Notes under the pieces: generated by a model | Told to the model about the DNA's origin: nothing | Seen by the model: the letters and a program-made list of their open reading frames with translations, nothing else | Databases searched by the model: none | Source of the DNA: Croceicoccus naphthovorans | Lineage (GTDB): Bacteria > Pseudomonadota > Alphaproteobacteria > Sphingomonadales > Sphingomonadaceae | Assembly (NCBI RefSeq): GCF_001028705.1 | Contig: NZ_CP011770.1 | Span: 2,855,501 to 2,919,500, forward strand | Direction: 5' to 3' | DNA length: 64,000 bases | Part shown: positions 43,176-54,213 of the stretch, in pieces | Layout of the letters: every line of letters starts with the position of its first letter | Position numbering within the stretch: the first letter of the stretch is position 1 | Translations under genes and position numbers: made by a program

Positions 43176-44123
43176 GCCGCCCTCGTTCGCCGCTCCATCT
43201 CCAACCGAAGAATGATCGGACCGGCCGAAGTCGGGCCGCGCATCGTCCTGACCTTCCTCGATGATCGAACGGCGGATCGCGCGGGTTTTCGTGAAGTGAT
43301 CGAACAGCGCGTCGCCATCGTCGCGGCGGATCGCGCGCTGCATGGCCGACAGGTCTTCGGAAAGGCGTTGCAGGATTTCCAGCACCGCCTGTTTGTTCGA
43401 CAGGAAGACGTCGCGCCACATCGTCGGATCGCTGGAGGCGATGCGGGTGAAATCGCGGAAACCGCCTGCCGAATACTTGATGACCTCGCCCCGCGTCACT
43501 TCCTCCAGATCGGAGGCCGTGCCCACGATGGTATAGGCGATAAGGTGCGGTACATGGCTGGTAACGGCGAGGACGAGATCGTGGTGATCGGGCGCCATCG
43601 TATCGACTGTCGCGCCGATATTGGCCCAGAACGCGCTGACCCGCTCTACCGCCTGCGGATCGCTGTCCTTGCCGGGTGTCAGGATGCACCAGCGATTCTG
43701 GAACAGCGTGGCGAACCCGGCCTCCGGCCCCGAATGCTCGGTCCCGGCCACGGGGTGCGCGGGCACGACGGGCTGGCCCGGCAGGGCACGGGCAATGGCT
43801 TCGGCAACCGATTGCTTGCACGACCCGACATCGCTGATCACGCAAGTCGGCTTGATCTTGCCCGCCAGCGCGGCGGCGGCGCTTTCCATCGCGCGGACCG
43901 GGACGCAAAGGACGATCAGGTCGGCATCGGCGACTGCATCGGCCAGCTCTTCCGGCACGGCATGGGCCAGACCGCGTTCGCCCGCCACACAGCGTACATC
44001 GGCATCGGCGTCCCAGCCGGTGACGCGCGCGCCGGGCATGTATTCCTGTACCGCAAGGCCGATCGACCCGCCGATCAGGCCCAGACCGATGACCGCGACA
44101 TTGGGAAAGGGCGCCTCGCTCAT
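43164..44123 (-). CDS. Prephenate/arogenate dehydrogenase
   Basis: NAD(P)-dependent enzyme of tyrosine synthesis. The 319-aa product has [10 protein letters not shown] near residues 13-22, [24 protein letters not shown] (substrate-binding His and Ser) and SHVPHLIAY, as in bacterial TyrA/TyrC. Sphingomonads often use a cyclohexadienyl type that accepts both substrates, and the sequence alone does not decide this. ATG overlaps the hisC stop by 4 bp. The hisC-tyrA pair is common in the order. Confidence 0.93.
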   Translation of the reverse strand: MSEAPFPNVAVIGLGLIGGSIGLAVQEYMPGARVTGWDADADVRCVAGERGLAHAVPEELADAVADADLIVLCVPVRAMESAAAALAGKIKPTCVISDVGSCKQSVAEAIARALPGQPVVPAHPVAGTEHSGPEAGFATLFQNRWCILTPGKDSDPQAVERVSAFWANIGATVDTMAPDHHDLVLAVTSHVPHLIAYTIVGTASDLEEVTRGEVIKYSAGGFRDFTRIASSDPTMWRDVFLSNKQAVLEILQRLSEDLSAMQRAIRRDDGDALFDHFTKTRAIRRSIIEEGQDDARPDFGRSDHSSVGDGAANEGGSGL

Positions 44124-45235
44124 GCCGATTGCTCCGCCAAACGCTGGATCACGGCGGTCACCGCGTCCATCTGCGCGGCGGTGCCGATGGTGATGCGCAA
44201 TCCATGCGGCAACCCCTGCCCCGGCAGGTGCCGCACCGCGTAGCCCGCCTCCAGCAGCGCACCGAACACCGTTTCCGCCTGCAACGCGCCCTCAAACAGC
44301 ACCAGCACGAAGTTCGCCTTACTCGGCAACGGGCGGATACCGTGGTTGCCAAGGCTCTCCATCGCCGCGACGAAGCGCGTGCGTTCGGCGGAGTTATGCT
44401 CTCGGCTGGAGCGCACGAAATCGGTGTCGCGCAAAGCGGCGACCGCGCCAGCCTGTCCGACCAGTCCGACGTTGAACGGTCCGCGGATGCGATTGAGGAT
44501 ATCGATCAGGTGCGGCGCGCCGGTCGCCCAACCGATGCGGTCGCCCGCAAGGCCAAAGATCTTCGAAAACGTCCGCGTCACGAGCACGTTGTCATGCGCG
44601 GCGGCCAGCGCGAAGCCGCCGTCGTCCTCTTCCGCCGTCAGGTACTCGCCATAGGCCTGATCGACCACCAGCAGCACGTCCGAGGGAAGTCCCGCGTGCA
44701 ACCGCGCCAGTTCGCTGGCCGGGATATAGCTGCCGGTCGGGTTGTTCGGATTGGCGACGAAGACCACCCGCGTCCTGTCGGTCACACAGGCCAGCAGCGC
44801 GTCGACGTCGGTGCCATAATCCTTGTCCGGCGCAACCACCGGCGTTGCGCCGCAGCGGCGGGCGGCGATGTCGTACACGGCAAAGCCGTAGCGGACGTAG
44901 ATCACCTCGTCCCCCGGCCCGGCAAAGCCCTGCGCGGCAAGGTTCAGCAATTCGTCGCTACCCGTGCCGCAAACGATGCGCGCGGCATCCAGGCCGTGCG
45001 CATTGGCCAAGGCAGCACGCAGATCGGTGCTGTCAGGGTTCGGGTAATCGCAGGGCCGCCCGGCATCGCGCCGCGCCGACAGGGCCAGCGCGCTGGTGCC
45101 CAGCGGGTTCTCGTTCGCAGAGAGTTTGATCACGGGCTTGCCATCCGCCCCGCTAGAGCGTCCGGGCACATAGGCATGAATAGCCTCGATCCACGGCTTC
45201 GGCTGCGGGCGACGATCTTGCGGGCTGGCGGTCAT
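44120..45235 (-). CDS. hisC: Histidinol-phosphate aminotransferase
   Basis: PLP fold-type I aminotransferase, 371 aa, acting in histidine synthesis. In this linkage it may also transaminate prephenate-derived substrates for Tyr/Phe. Motifs are [22 protein letters not shown] and the PLP lysine in [17 protein letters not shown], with a C-terminal [11 protein letters not shown] and RITIG. ATG 45235 (MTASPQDRR) is taken as the start. The open frame to 45475 overlaps the metX promoter. It is divergent from metX. Confidence 0.93.
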   Translation of the reverse strand: MTASPQDRRPQPKPWIEAIHAYVPGRSSGADGKPVIKLSANENPLGTSALALSARRDAGRPCDYPNPDSTDLRAALANAHGLDAARIVCGTGSDELLNLAAQGFAGPGDEVIYVRYGFAVYDIAARRCGATPVVAPDKDYGTDVDALLACVTDRTRVVFVANPNNPTGSYIPASELARLHAGLPSDVLLVVDQAYGEYLTAEEDDGGFALAAAHDNVLVTRTFSKIFGLAGDRIGWATGAPHLIDILNRIRGPFNVGLVGQAGAVAALRDTDFVRSSREHNSAERTRFVAAMESLGNHGIRPLPSKANFVLVLFEGALQAETVFGALLEAGYAVRHLPGQGLPHGLRITIGTAAQMDAVTAVIQRLAEQSA

Positions 45236-45363
45236 CCCCGGCGCTCTAGTTCCCGGGCGGGCAAGATCAACAGTAACTTTTGCAACCAGTGGCCGATCTG
45301 CGACCAGGCGCATGCAAGGATCGCGTTGACAGCGGCGACGCTTCGTCCCAATCCCGGCGCCCC

Positions 45364-46491
45364 ATGGCTGCACCCGCCCCCAATCCCGCCGCTGGCCCCG
45401 TGCTGAAACTGGCCGAACCGCTGCCTCTGGACAGCGGACGCAGCCTTGCGGACGTTGAAGTCGCGTACGAAACATACGGCACGCTGAACGCGGAACGGTC
45501 GAACGCCATCCTGATCTGCCACGCGCTGACCGGCGATCAGCACGTCGCCAGCCCGCACCCTATCACCGGCAAGCCGGGGTGGTGGATCCGCATGGTCGGC
45601 CCCGGATTGCCGATCGACACCGACCGTTTCTTCGTGATCTGCGCCAACGTCATAGGATCGTGCATGGGATCGTCCGGTCCGGCCAGCGCGGCAGAGGACG
45701 GCAAGGCTTATGCCATGCGCTTCCCCGTCATCACCATCCGCGACATGGTCCGCGCGCAGGTCGCGCTGGTCGATGCGCTGGGGATCGAAACGCTGCACGC
45801 CGTTGTCGGCGGATCGATGGGCGGGATGCAGGTGCTCAGCTGGGCCGCGAATTTCGGCGAGCGGCTGAACGCCGCGCTCGTCATCGCCAGCACCGCGCGG
45901 CATTCGGCGCAGAACATCGCGTTCCACGAAGTCGGGCGACAGGCGATCATGGCCGACCCGGCGTGGAACGGCGGCGACTATTATGCCGACGATGTAGGCG
46001 ACCCGCGTAAAGTAGGGCCGGAGTCCGGCCTCGCCGTCGCGCGCATGGCCGCGCACATCACCTACCTGTCGGAACAGGGCCTGACCGAGAAGTTCGGGCG
46101 GCGGTTGCAGGATCGGGATGCGAAGACGTTCGGATTCGACGCCGATTTCCAGGTCGAATCGTACCTGCGCTATCAGGGGCTGGCGTTCACCGACCGGTTC
46201 GATGCGAACTCGTACCTCTATATCACGCGCGCGATGGACTATTTCGATCTGGCCGAGGAACATGGCGGCAAGCTGGCCGATGCCTTTGCGGGCACGAAGG
46301 CGCGGTTCTGCCTCGTCAGCTTCGATACCGACTGGCTCTACCCCACCAGTGAATCGCGCACCATCGCGCATGCGCTGAACGCGTCGGGGCTGCCGGTCAG
46401 CTTCGTCGAACTGTCGGCCCCCTATGGGCACGACTCGTTCCTGCTCGACGTGCCAGAACTGGACCAGGTGGTGAAAGGGTTCCTGCAATGA
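45364..46491 (+). CDS. metX: Homoserine O-acyltransferase
   Basis: Alpha/beta hydrolase-fold enzyme of methionine synthesis, 375 aa. Nucleophile Ser is in VGGSMGGMQ near residue 156, the acid in FDTDWLYP and the His in [17 protein letters not shown] near residue 60 forms the oxyanion region. MetX proteins use acetyl- or succinyl-CoA and this cannot be settled by eye. The gene overlaps metW by 4 bp. I looked for a SAM riboswitch in the 128-bp gap from hisC and found none recognisable. Confidence 0.93.
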   Translation: MAAPAPNPAAGPVLKLAEPLPLDSGRSLADVEVAYETYGTLNAERSNAILICHALTGDQHVASPHPITGKPGWWIRMVGPGLPIDTDRFFVICANVIGSCMGSSGPASAAEDGKAYAMRFPVITIRDMVRAQVALVDALGIETLHAVVGGSMGGMQVLSWAANFGERLNAALVIASTARHSAQNIAFHEVGRQAIMADPAWNGGDYYADDVGDPRKVGPESGLAVARMAAHITYLSEQGLTEKFGRRLQDRDAKTFGFDADFQVESYLRYQGLAFTDRFDANSYLYITRAMDYFDLAEEHGGKLADAFAGTKARFCLVSFDTDWLYPTSESRTIAHALNASGLPVSFVELSAPYGHDSFLLDVPELDQVVKGFLQ

Positions 46492-47093
46492 GCCCGCACG
46501 CCAAGGGCGCGCTGCGCCCCGACCTTGCCGTCATCGCCGACCATGTCGAGCCGGGCGCGCGCGTGCTCGACATCGGCTGCGGCAATGGCGACTTGCTGGC
46601 GGCGCTTACCGAGAAAGGCTGCGATGCGCGCGGGCTGGAGCTGGACGCGGCGAATGTCGCGCATTGCGTCGGGCGCGGGCTTTCCGTGATGCAGGGCGAT
46701 GCCGATACCGACCTTGTCTATTACCCCGACAAGTCGGTTGATTACGCGATCCTGTCGCAGACGTTGCAGACGACGCGGCGGCCCGACCTGATCCTGGAAA
46801 ACCTGTTGCGCATCGCGCCGCGCGGGTTCGTGTCATTTCCGAACTTTGCGCATTGGCGGGTGCGGGCGTCGTTGCTGACCGGCGGGCGGATGCCGGTGAC
46901 GCGGCTGATCCCGGTGGCTTGGTACGAAACGCCCAACATCCACCACCTGACCATCGCCGATTTCCGCGCTCTGCTGGCCGAACGCGGCATTACGGCGGAA
47001 CGCGCGTGGTTCTTTACGGGCGGCAAGGCATCGCGCCAGCGGTTTGCCAACCTGACGGCGGAACACGCGGTTTTCCTCGTCTCGCGCGGATAG
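46488..47093 (+). CDS. metW: MetW, SAM-dependent methyltransferase-like
   Basis: A 201-aa class I methyltransferase-fold protein always found beside metX, thought to act with it in homoserine acylation. Motif [13 protein letters not shown] is near residue 27, and [19 protein letters not shown] and [11 protein letters not shown] are family blocks. Overlap with metX (ATGA) implies coupled translation. Confidence 0.93.
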   Translation: MSPHAKGALRPDLAVIADHVEPGARVLDIGCGNGDLLAALTEKGCDARGLELDAANVAHCVGRGLSVMQGDADTDLVYYPDKSVDYAILSQTLQTTRRPDLILENLLRIAPRGFVSFPNFAHWRVRASLLTGGRMPVTRLIPVAWYETPNIHHLTIADFRALLAERGITAERAWFFTGGKASRQRFANLTAEHAVFLVSRG

Positions 47094-47166
47094 TCCACGC
47101 TGCCCACAGGGTGTGGAAAAATTCGCTTCTTGATAGCCGCCCGCGTCGCGCGCATTACGCTGCCCC

Positions 47167-48678
47167 ATGCCAGTTGCCGATCCGATTCCGCTCAGCGCCG
47201 CCAACGATTCCGACGGCCGCCAGCTTCCCGCCAACGTAGAGGCGGAGGCCGCCTTTCTGGGCGCGGCGCTGATCGACAATCGCGTGATCGAAGAACTGAA
47301 CACGCACCTCGTCCCCGATCATTTCTTCGAGCCGCTTCACGCGCGCATCTATGAAAAGATCCTGACGCTGATCGATCGCAAGGCGGTGGTCACGCCGGTA
47401 ACCTTGAAGCCGTATTTCGAAACGGACGAGGCGATGAAGGACCTTGGCGGGATCAACTATCTCGCCCGGCTGACCGCCGATGCGCAGGGCCTGATCGCGC
47501 CGCGCGAACTGGCCGAACAGATTTACGACCTCGCCCTGCTGCGCCAGTTGGTCAGCGTGGGCCGCCAGCTGGTCACTGATGCGATGGACACGTCCGACGC
47601 GGTCGACCCGATGCAGCAGATCGAGCACGCGGAATCGGCGCTGTACAGGGTGGCTGAGGGGACGACGACCGGCACCGAGACGCAGAGCTTTGCGCAGGCG
47701 ACACGCACCTCGATCAAGCTCATCGAACAGGCGCTGAATTCGGGCGGTCATGTTGCGGGCGTTACCACCGGCCTGTCGTCGGTGAACCAGAAACTGGGCG
47801 GCCTCAAGAATTCCGACTTGCTGATCCTTGCCGGACGTCCGGGCATGGGCAAGACCTCGCTTGCCACCAACTTCGCGTTCAACGCCGCCGACCGGCTGCG
47901 GCGCGACCTGCTCGACGGTATCCCGGAAGACGAATCGGTCGGTGCGGCGACCGCGTTCTTTTCGCTGGAAATGAGCGCCGACCAGCTGGCCACGCGTATC
48001 CTTGCGGAGAACTCTGGCATCTCTTCGGAGAACCTGCGTACCGGCAAGATCAGCCGTGAGGATTTCCAGTCGCTGTCGCGCGCGTCGCAGGAACTGGCCG
48101 AACTGCCGCTCTATATCGACGACACCCCCGCGCTTTCCATCGCGGCCCTGCGGGCGCGTGCCCGTCGGTTGAAGCGGCGGCACAACATCGGGTTCATCGT
48201 GGTCGACTATCTGCAACTGCTGCAAGGGTCGGGCCGCGCCAACGACAACCGCGTGAACGAGATTTCGGAAATTTCGCGCGGGTTGAAGACGCTGGCCAAG
48301 GAACTGGACGTACCGGTGCTGGCGCTGTCCCAGTTGTCGCGTGCGGTGGAACAGCGCGAAGATAAAAAGCCGATGCTGTCGGACCTGCGCGAATCGGGGT
48401 CGATCGAGCAGGACGCGGATATCGTGCTCTTCGTCTATCGCGAGGATTACTACGTGAAGGCGGTAGAGCCGAAGTTCCCCGACGAGAACGACCCCGCCGA
48501 CGTCCACGAAAAGTGGGAAGCGTGGCGCGCCAAGATGGAGCAGGTGACCGGCCTTGCCGAACTGATCGTCGCCAAACAGCGCCACGGTTCGACAGGCCGC
48601 GTGCGGATGCGCTTCGAATCGCGCATCACCAAGTTCTCGGACCTTGCCGAGGGTGACTACAACTACGAGTATGACTGA
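47167..48678 (+). CDS. dnaB: Replicative DNA helicase DnaB
   Basis: Hexameric 5'-3' helicase of the replication fork, 503 aa. The N-terminal primase-interaction domain (about 20-130, AEAAFLGAAL) is followed by a RecA-like motor: Walker A AGRPGMGKTSLA near residue 222, FFSLEMSADQLATRI, Walker B FIVVDYLQLL, and ALSQLSRAVE and GSIEQDADIV. Length is normal and no intein is present. It is 73 bp after metW and has no downstream partner. Confidence 0.96.
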   Translation: MPVADPIPLSAANDSDGRQLPANVEAEAAFLGAALIDNRVIEELNTHLVPDHFFEPLHARIYEKILTLIDRKAVVTPVTLKPYFETDEAMKDLGGINYLARLTADAQGLIAPRELAEQIYDLALLRQLVSVGRQLVTDAMDTSDAVDPMQQIEHAESALYRVAEGTTTGTETQSFAQATRTSIKLIEQALNSGGHVAGVTTGLSSVNQKLGGLKNSDLLILAGRPGMGKTSLATNFAFNAADRLRRDLLDGIPEDESVGAATAFFSLEMSADQLATRILAENSGISSENLRTGKISREDFQSLSRASQELAELPLYIDDTPALSIAALRARARRLKRRHNIGFIVVDYLQLLQGSGRANDNRVNEISEISRGLKTLAKELDVPVLALSQLSRAVEQREDKKPMLSDLRESGSIEQDADIVLFVYREDYYVKAVEPKFPDENDPADVHEKWEAWRAKMEQVTGLAELIVAKQRHGSTGRVRMRFESRITKFSDLAEGDYNYEYD

Positions 48679-48690
48679 TCGGTTTCTATT

Positions 48691-49293
48691 TTAGGGGCCG
48701 CAGTTCCATGTGCCATTGAACGACCTTTCCGCCCCGTCGGCACGCATCAGGCGCATAGCGGCGGGATAGGGCGGCGATTCGCCGGTCGCGCCCGGCATCG
48801 GCGCCTTGCCGCGACGCACGTCTATGGTCAGGCCTTTGGTCGCGAAACGCCCGCCGTCGACGATCGCATCGAAACCGCCGTCCTCGGTGCTCATGATCCG
48901 CTCTACACCGCCGGCATAGCCGACAACGCCCAGCGCGCGATCATCCGATCCGACGTTGCCGCTGGCCAGCAGCAGGGGCGCGCGCTCATCGCTGCGGATG
49001 AACGAGCACGACAGTTCACCCTGCAAGTCCGCGCTCGAAATCTGGGCTGCCGTCAACGTCGCGACCCGCAGTTCCGATCCGTCGCCGCCGATGGTGCCGC
49101 TGTCGATCGGTTCACCATCGGGAACGCCGGTTTCACCGGAATCCGGTGCGGGCGTGCCGGCATTGGGGCCTGGCGTCGCGGTGGTTTCTGTAGCGGCGGG
49201 GCTGTCTGGCAGGGTTTCTTCAGACTTGCACGCAGCGGCCAGTCCCATCGAAGCGACGGCGGTTGCGGCAAGCAGTTGTCCTAGTATCTTCAT
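48691..49293 (-). CDS. Putative lipoprotein
   Basis: A 200-aa protein with signal peptide and AAAC lipobox (Cys near residue 22), a Pro/Ser/Thr/Gly linker (about 27-75) and a globular domain (GELSCSFIRSDERAPLLLASG, GFDAIVDGGRFATKGLTIDVRRG) with a final NGTWNCGP. The domain is not recognised. The two Cys residues (CSF and NCG) could form a disulphide in the periplasm. It converges on dnaB, 12 bp away. Confidence 0.72.
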   Translation of the reverse strand: MKILGQLLAATAVASMGLAAACKSEETLPDSPAATETTATPGPNAGTPAPDSGETGVPDGEPIDSGTIGGDGSELRVATLTAAQISSADLQGELSCSFIRSDERAPLLLASGNVGSDDRALGVVGYAGGVERIMSTEDGGFDAIVDGGRFATKGLTIDVRRGKAPMPGATGESPPYPAAMRLMRADGAERSFNGTWNCGP

Positions 49294-49328
49294 GGCGGAC
49301 CAACGCTTCGCATCCGCACAATGTTCCG

Positions 49329-50522
49329 TCAGAGGCCGAGGTTGGCCCGCCGACTGACCGTGTAATCAAGGACGCCGACAAGGAACCACGATAGCCGCCA
49401 GCGCACGCGATTCCACACCGTCGCGCGCTTTTTGTGCACCTCGGGCGTAACCTCCAGCGAGGCATCGAGATGCTGCGCAATGAACCCGCGCATCTGGTCC
49501 GCCAACGCCGCATCCTCGATCATCAGCATCAGTTCGAGATTGATATAGAGGCTGCGCATGTCGAAATTCGCGCTGCCCACATAGACCCGGTCGTCCAGCA
49601 CGATCAGCTTCGTGTGCAGCTTGCACGGCACAAATTCCCAGATGCGCGCACCCGTTTTCAACATAGGACGGTACAGCGCCCGCGCCGCGCCGATGGTCGC
49701 TCCGTTGTCGCTCTTGCCCGCCATCAGCAGCCGGGTCTGGCCCTTGGACGCGATCCGTGCGATGCGGCGCACCAGTCGCTTGGGCGGGCTGAAATAGGCC
49801 ATCATCATGTCCAGCCGATCGCCCTCGATCAGGTCCTGCGACACACAACGCGCCCAGCTGGAAAGCCCGCGCGTCGGCCCGCCCACCAGCAGGCGCACCG
49901 GCCCGCCACCCCCGTCCCATTCGCGCACGATGCGCCGGATCGCGCGCCAGCGGGCCTTGGGGTTCGCAACCCACTCCTCCATCTTTGCGAACCACGCCTG
50001 CAACTGGTCGACCACCGATCCCTCGACGATCAGGCCAAGGTCGTTCCACCCGTTGCGCTGCGGCGGGGCGAAATAGCTGTCCTCGATGTTGAAACCGCCG
50101 ATCATCGCGCGCTGACCATCGACGATGACCATCTTTTGATGGTTGCGGATCAGGTACCGCTGCGACCAGTTGGCGGAGAATCGCCAGTAACGCCCCCCGG
50201 CCTTCAGCAGCGGGGCAAGGAATTCATCGCTCGCCGCCGCGCCGAACCCGTCCACGACCAGCTTCACCGTCACGCCCCGCCGCGCAGCCGCGATCAGCGC
50301 GTCGCGCACCTGCTGCGACGTCGTATCCTCGGCAAAGATGTAGAAACACAGGTTCAGCGTCTCGGTCGCCGATCCGATCAGGTCCAACAACGCATCCAGC
50401 CGATCCTGCCCGGCGGGATAGAACGTCAGGCTCTGCCCCTGCGCGCTGGCGGTGAACGGCGGCGGGTCCGCATAGGAGGGCGCGTCCATTTCGGCTGGCT
50501 CAAGAGCGGTTGCATCGGGCAT
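49329..50522 (-). CDS. Phospholipase D family protein (cardiolipin synthase-like)
   Basis: A 397-aa protein with two HKD motifs, HQKMVIVDG near residue 128 and HTKLIVLDD near residue 302, arranged as in ClsA/ClsB-type cardiolipin synthases. It lacks the N-terminal membrane helices of ClsA and has a short basic C-terminus, closer to ClsB-like proteins. Likely reaction: phosphatidyl transfer between phospholipids at the inner membrane. Divergent from rpoZ. Confidence 0.88.
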   Translation of the reverse strand: MPDATALEPAEMDAPSYADPPPFTASAQGQSLTFYPAGQDRLDALLDLIGSATETLNLCFYIFAEDTTSQQVRDALIAAARRGVTVKLVVDGFGAAASDEFLAPLLKAGGRYWRFSANWSQRYLIRNHQKMVIVDGQRAMIGGFNIEDSYFAPPQRNGWNDLGLIVEGSVVDQLQAWFAKMEEWVANPKARWRAIRRIVREWDGGGGPVRLLVGGPTRGLSSWARCVSQDLIEGDRLDMMMAYFSPPKRLVRRIARIASKGQTRLLMAGKSDNGATIGAARALYRPMLKTGARIWEFVPCKLHTKLIVLDDRVYVGSANFDMRSLYINLELMLMIEDAALADQMRGFIAQHLDASLEVTPEVHKKRATVWNRVRWRLSWFLVGVLDYTVSRRANLGL

Positions 50523-50631
50523 CGCAAATGGATGTGGGGCAGGTTGCCGCGCGCCGCAATCCTTGACTCTGGCTTAGCCTATGCCTATTCGCGGCGCTTT
50601 CCCGCATTTGCAGAATTTGTAGAGGTGCCCC

Positions 50632-50976
50632 ATGGCGCGCGTTACCGTTGAAGATTGCGTCGACAAGGTCCCGAACCGTTTCGATCTCGTCCTGCTGGCC
50701 GCCCAGCGTGCACGCGAGATTTCCGCCGGTGCCGAACTGACCGTCGATCGCGATCGTGACAAGAACCCGGTCGTCGCCCTGCGCGAGATCGCGGAAGAGA
50801 CCGTCGCCCCGAAAAACCTGAAGGAAACGCTGGTTCAGAACCTGCAGAAGGTCGCCGTGGACGACGATGACGAGATCGATGAAATCGGCTCGCTGTCCCG
50901 CTCGGCAGAGGCTCTTCGCCTTACCGCCGCCGCGCCGACGCGCAGCACATCGATCGGCGGAGACTACGAGGGCTGA
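50632..50976 (+). CDS. rpoZ: RNA polymerase omega subunit
   Basis: A 114-aa protein with the conserved N-terminus [30 protein letters not shown] and the second family block [16 protein letters not shown]. It helps assemble and stabilise RNA polymerase. The acidic run [10 protein letters not shown] and the tail are normal for alphaproteobacteria. No spoT-like gene follows. A terminator lies 35 bp downstream. Confidence 0.97.
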   Translation: MARVTVEDCVDKVPNRFDLVLLAAQRAREISAGAELTVDRDRDKNPVVALREIAEETVAPKNLKETLVQNLQKVAVDDDDEIDEIGSLSRSAEALRLTAAAPTRSTSIGGDYEG

Positions 50977-51010
50977 TCACAGCCTCGGTCCGACGCTGAG
51001 AACGAATGAG

Positions 51011-51036
51011 GGCGGTCCTGCGGGGCCGCCTTTTTT
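51011..51036 (+). terminator. Rho-independent terminator of rpoZ
   Basis: GGCGGTCC pairs with GGGCCGCC (51011-51030, one G-T wobble) around a short loop and is followed directly by six T residues (51031-51036). This is the clearest intrinsic terminator in the window and lies 35 bp after the rpoZ stop. Confidence 0.9.
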
Positions 51037-51149
51037 CGTTGGGGCGCAATCGTCTTGCCGGTGCCGGGTCGATAGACCTTTGATGTTGCGCGCACGGGAA
51101 TGCGCGTTACCGTTTCGGCCAGGATCGACCTGCTGAGAGGAACCGCGAA

Positions 51150-51776
51150 TTGAAGAATCTCGGCCCGCTTGCCGTGCTTGCGCCCATGCTCCTTTCCGCC
51201 TGCATCACCACGCCGCACCAGCCCACGCCCGGTTGGCAATGTCAGGCATCGGCGCTTGGCGGTCATGTCAGCGGGTCTGCCGATGTGGCGCAGGATGGCA
51301 GGATGCTTTTGGCGCTTTGGTCATGGCGCAGCCCGTCGAACGACAATGGGGTCGGCGTGGTGGCCTACTCGGGCGACGGCAATGCCCGCACGCTGGATGC
51401 CGAAACCACCGCGGCGATTCATTTTGGCGCGCATTACGGGACCGGCCCGGTCGTTCTGGCGCAGGCGGCAGGTCAAGAGGGGTGGCAGCACCCGATCGTC
51501 GTGGGCCAGGACGGCCCGCAAGAGGCGAGCCTGCGGTTGGATTGGAACGCCTTGGTCCGTTTGGCGAAGATGGACGCACCGCTCTATGCGCTGCGCCGCG
51601 ATGGCAAAGGTGATGGCGGGGGCGGGGTGCTGAGCCACGAATTGTTGAAAGAGGACATCCTGATCGGATCGGAAGCGCTGGCCGACATGCGCACAGAACT
51701 TGGCGCCAAGGTCGCAGACCCCGCCAACCAGTGCATCGCGGTCGACGACCTCTACCCGGAGATCATCGTCACCTGA
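51150..51776 (+). CDS. Putative lipoprotein
   Basis: A 208-aa protein with signal peptide and LLSAC lipobox (Cys near residue 18) and a beta-rich body (GVGVVAYSGDGNARTL, HFGAHYGTGPVVLAQ) ending in a Cys-containing segment NQCIAVDDLYPEI. I recognise no family. TTG at 51150 is the best start, with GAGAGGA about 8 bp upstream, and it gives the signal peptide. It converges on another lipoprotein gene 4 bp away. Confidence 0.72.
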   Translation: MKNLGPLAVLAPMLLSACITTPHQPTPGWQCQASALGGHVSGSADVAQDGRMLLALWSWRSPSNDNGVGVVAYSGDGNARTLDAETTAAIHFGAHYGTGPVVLAQAAGQEGWQHPIVVGQDGPQEASLRLDWNALVRLAKMDAPLYALRRDGKGDGGGGVLSHELLKEDILIGSEALADMRTELGAKVADPANQCIAVDDLYPEIIVT

Positions 51777-51780
51777 CGGG

Positions 51781-52035
51781 TCAGTCGGTGCCGTCCAGCG
51801 CGCCGTCGCCCTGATCGGGATCGGTCTGTTCGTCCTGCTTCAGTTCGGCGCTGACCTTGTCGGCCACATCGATGGTGGCTTCGCGCACCTCGTTTTCTAC
51901 AACCTCAGCATTGTCGGCGGCATCTGCGGCGGCGCGGTCGACCATTTCGGATGCATCCTGTTCGGTCTGCTCCGAACAGGCGGACAGGCCCAAGGCGATC
52001 AGGCTGGCGGAAAGGGCGGTCAGGGTCTTGCGCAT
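51781..52035 (-). CDS. Small putative lipoprotein
   Basis: An 84-aa protein with signal peptide and LSAC lipobox (Cys near residue 20) and a highly acidic, Ala/Glu/Asp-rich mature part likely to be helical or disordered. GAGGT lies 7 bp before the ATG at 52035, so the longer frame to 52110 is rejected. It follows ftsH by 111 bp on the same strand. Function is not apparent. Confidence 0.7.
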   Translation of the reverse strand: MRKTLTALSASLIALGLSACSEQTEQDASEMVDRAAADAADNAEVVENEVREATIDVADKVSAELKQDEQTDPDQGDGALDGTD

Positions 52036-52146
52036 CGTCGATACCTCGCTGGGATTACCCAATGGCAACCCCCGGCGATGCGCCCCGGTTCCGAAAAGTA
52101 TCGGCATCACGCGCCCTGCGGCGCGGAGCCTCCGCCAAACCGTCGT

Positions 52147-54093
52147 CTAGGCTGGCTGTGCTTCGGGGCCATTGCCTCCGAACCGTCGCCCAGCCTTGGG
52201 CACGCCGATACTGCCGGTGCTGGCCGGGCGGCTGGGGCCCTTGGGCTGGTCCGGGCGGTCGATGGTGCCATCCTTCATCAGCTGGTTGATCTCGTCGCCG
52301 GTCAACGTTTCATACTCCAGCATGGCCTGGGCCAGCAGGTGCAGCTTGTCTTCCTGATCCTTCAGCACCGCCTGCGCGCGGGCAAGACCGTCTTCGACAA
52401 GACGCTTGATCTCGGCATCGATCAGCTTGTTGGTCTCCTCGCCGGACATCGTCCGCGCGGTCTGGCCCATGCCCAGATAGCCTTCCTGGCTCTGCTCGTA
52501 CTGCAGCGGGCCAAGCTTGTCCGACATGCCCCACTTGGTGACCATGTTGCGGGCAAGGTCGGTCGCGTACTGGATGTCGCCCGACGCGCCGCTCGACACC
52601 TTGTCATGGCCGAAGATGATCTCTTCCGCGACGCGTCCGCCCATCGCGACCGCAAGGTTCGCGTGCATCTTGTCACGGTGGTACGAGTAATTATCGCGTT
52701 CCGGCAGGCGCATCACCATGCCCAGCGCGCGACCGCGCGGGATGATCGTCGCCTTGTGGATCGGGTCAGACGCCGGTTCGTTGATCGAGACGAGCGCATG
52801 CCCCGCCTCGTGATAAGCGGTCATCTTCTTTTCGTCGTCGGTCATAACCATGGAACGGCGTTCCGCACCCATCATGACCTTGTCCTTCGCGTCCTCGAAC
52901 TCCTGCATCGCGACCAGTCGCTTGTTGCGGCGCGCGGCCAGCAGGGCCGCTTCGTTCACAAGGTTGGCAAGATCCGCGCCGGAAAAGCCGGGCGTGCCGC
53001 GCGCAATGGTGCGGGCGTTCACGTCAGGGGCCAGCGGCACCTTCTTCATGTGAACCGACAGGATCTTCTCGCGCCCTTCGATGTCGGGCACGGGCACCAC
53101 GACCTGACGATCGAAACGGCCCGGACGCAGCAACGCGGGGTCCAGCACGTCGGGGCGGTTCGTCGCCGCGATGATGATGATGCCTTCGTTCGCCTCGAAC
53201 CCGTCCATCTCGACCAGAAGCTGGTTCAGCGTCTGCTCGCGCTCGTCGTTAGAATTGCCAAGGCCGTGACCGCGATGGCGACCGACCGCGTCGATTTCGT
53301 CGATAAAGACGATGCACGGCGCGTTCTTCTTGGCTTGTTCGAACATGTCGCGCACGCGGCTTGCGCCGACGCCGACGAACATCTCGACAAAGTCGGAACC
53401 GGAAATGGTGAAGAACGGCACGCCCGCCTCACCCGCGATGGCGCGGGCGAGCAGCGTCTTGCCGGTACCGGGCGAACCGACCAGCAGCGCGCCCTTGGGG
53501 ATCTGGCCACCGAGTTTCGAGAACCGCGACGGGTCTTTCAGGAACTCGACGATTTCCTCCAGCTCCTCACGCGCTTCGTCGATGCCGGCGACATCGTCGA
53601 ACGTCACGCGGCCCTGCTTTTCGGTCAGCATCTTGGCCTTGGACTTGCCGAAACCCATCGCGCCGCCCGCGCCGCCGCCCTTCTGCACCTGACGCAAGGC
53701 GAAGAACGCGATGCCGAGGATCAGCAGGAACGGCAGCGACTGGGCAAGGATGTAGAGCAGCATGTTCGGCTGCTCTGCCTCTTTACCCTCATACCGAACG
53801 TCGTTGTCGGACAGCAGCGTGGTCAGTTCCGGGTCCGCGCCGACGGGCACGGTGCTGAACGTCTGATCGTTCTTCAGCGTGCCGGTGATCCGGTCGGGCG
53901 CGATCTGCACTTCGCGGACAGAGCCTTCGGCCACCTTTTCTCGGAAATCGGAGTAGGCGATGGTCGCCCCGGCCGGGGCCGCTCGGTCGCCGAACATCGA
54001 TACGACGAGCAGGAGGCCAAGGAATATCCCGCCCCAGATCATCAGGCTCTTCAGCCACGGATTGCCGTTCGGCTTCTCGTCGTTGTCGTTCAT
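52147..54093 (-). CDS. ftsH: ATP-dependent zinc metalloprotease FtsH
   Basis: Membrane-bound AAA protease that degrades misfolded membrane proteins and regulatory substrates. The 648-aa protein has two N-terminal membrane helices (about 15-35 and 105-125) flanking a periplasmic domain, Walker [12 protein letters not shown] near residue 205, Walker [12 protein letters not shown], the SRH region [20 protein letters not shown] in parts, and the zinc site HEAGH near 425 with a distal Asp. Length is normal. It is downstream of tilS, 120 bp apart, an order usual in alphaproteobacteria. Confidence 0.96.
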   Translation of the reverse strand: MNDNDEKPNGNPWLKSLMIWGGIFLGLLLVVSMFGDRAAPAGATIAYSDFREKVAEGSVREVQIAPDRITGTLKNDQTFSTVPVGADPELTTLLSDNDVRYEGKEAEQPNMLLYILAQSLPFLLILGIAFFALRQVQKGGGAGGAMGFGKSKAKMLTEKQGRVTFDDVAGIDEAREELEEIVEFLKDPSRFSKLGGQIPKGALLVGSPGTGKTLLARAIAGEAGVPFFTISGSDFVEMFVGVGASRVRDMFEQAKKNAPCIVFIDEIDAVGRHRGHGLGNSNDEREQTLNQLLVEMDGFEANEGIIIIAATNRPDVLDPALLRPGRFDRQVVVPVPDIEGREKILSVHMKKVPLAPDVNARTIARGTPGFSGADLANLVNEAALLAARRNKRLVAMQEFEDAKDKVMMGAERRSMVMTDDEKKMTAYHEAGHALVSINEPASDPIHKATIIPRGRALGMVMRLPERDNYSYHRDKMHANLAVAMGGRVAEEIIFGHDKVSSGASGDIQYATDLARNMVTKWGMSDKLGPLQYEQSQEGYLGMGQTARTMSGEETNKLIDAEIKRLVEDGLARAQAVLKDQEDKLHLLAQAMLEYETLTGDEINQLMKDGTIDRPDQPKGPSRPASTGSIGVPKAGRRFGGNGPEAQPA

Positions 54094-54213
54094 CGGTGCG
54101 GTCGGTGTCCTTTCACCCGCTCAAAACAGGTTATAGGCCAATGTAGGCGACACATGGTGAATGGCAAGCAAACGAAAGTCGGTTGCGACCCCGCAATTCG
54201 TCCGATTTCGCGC

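Noticed and set aside
45236..45363. SAM-II-type riboswitch ahead of metX
   Set aside because: Looked for the GCTGAT...AAGC...GCTAAA pattern and found no matching pairing or conserved core.
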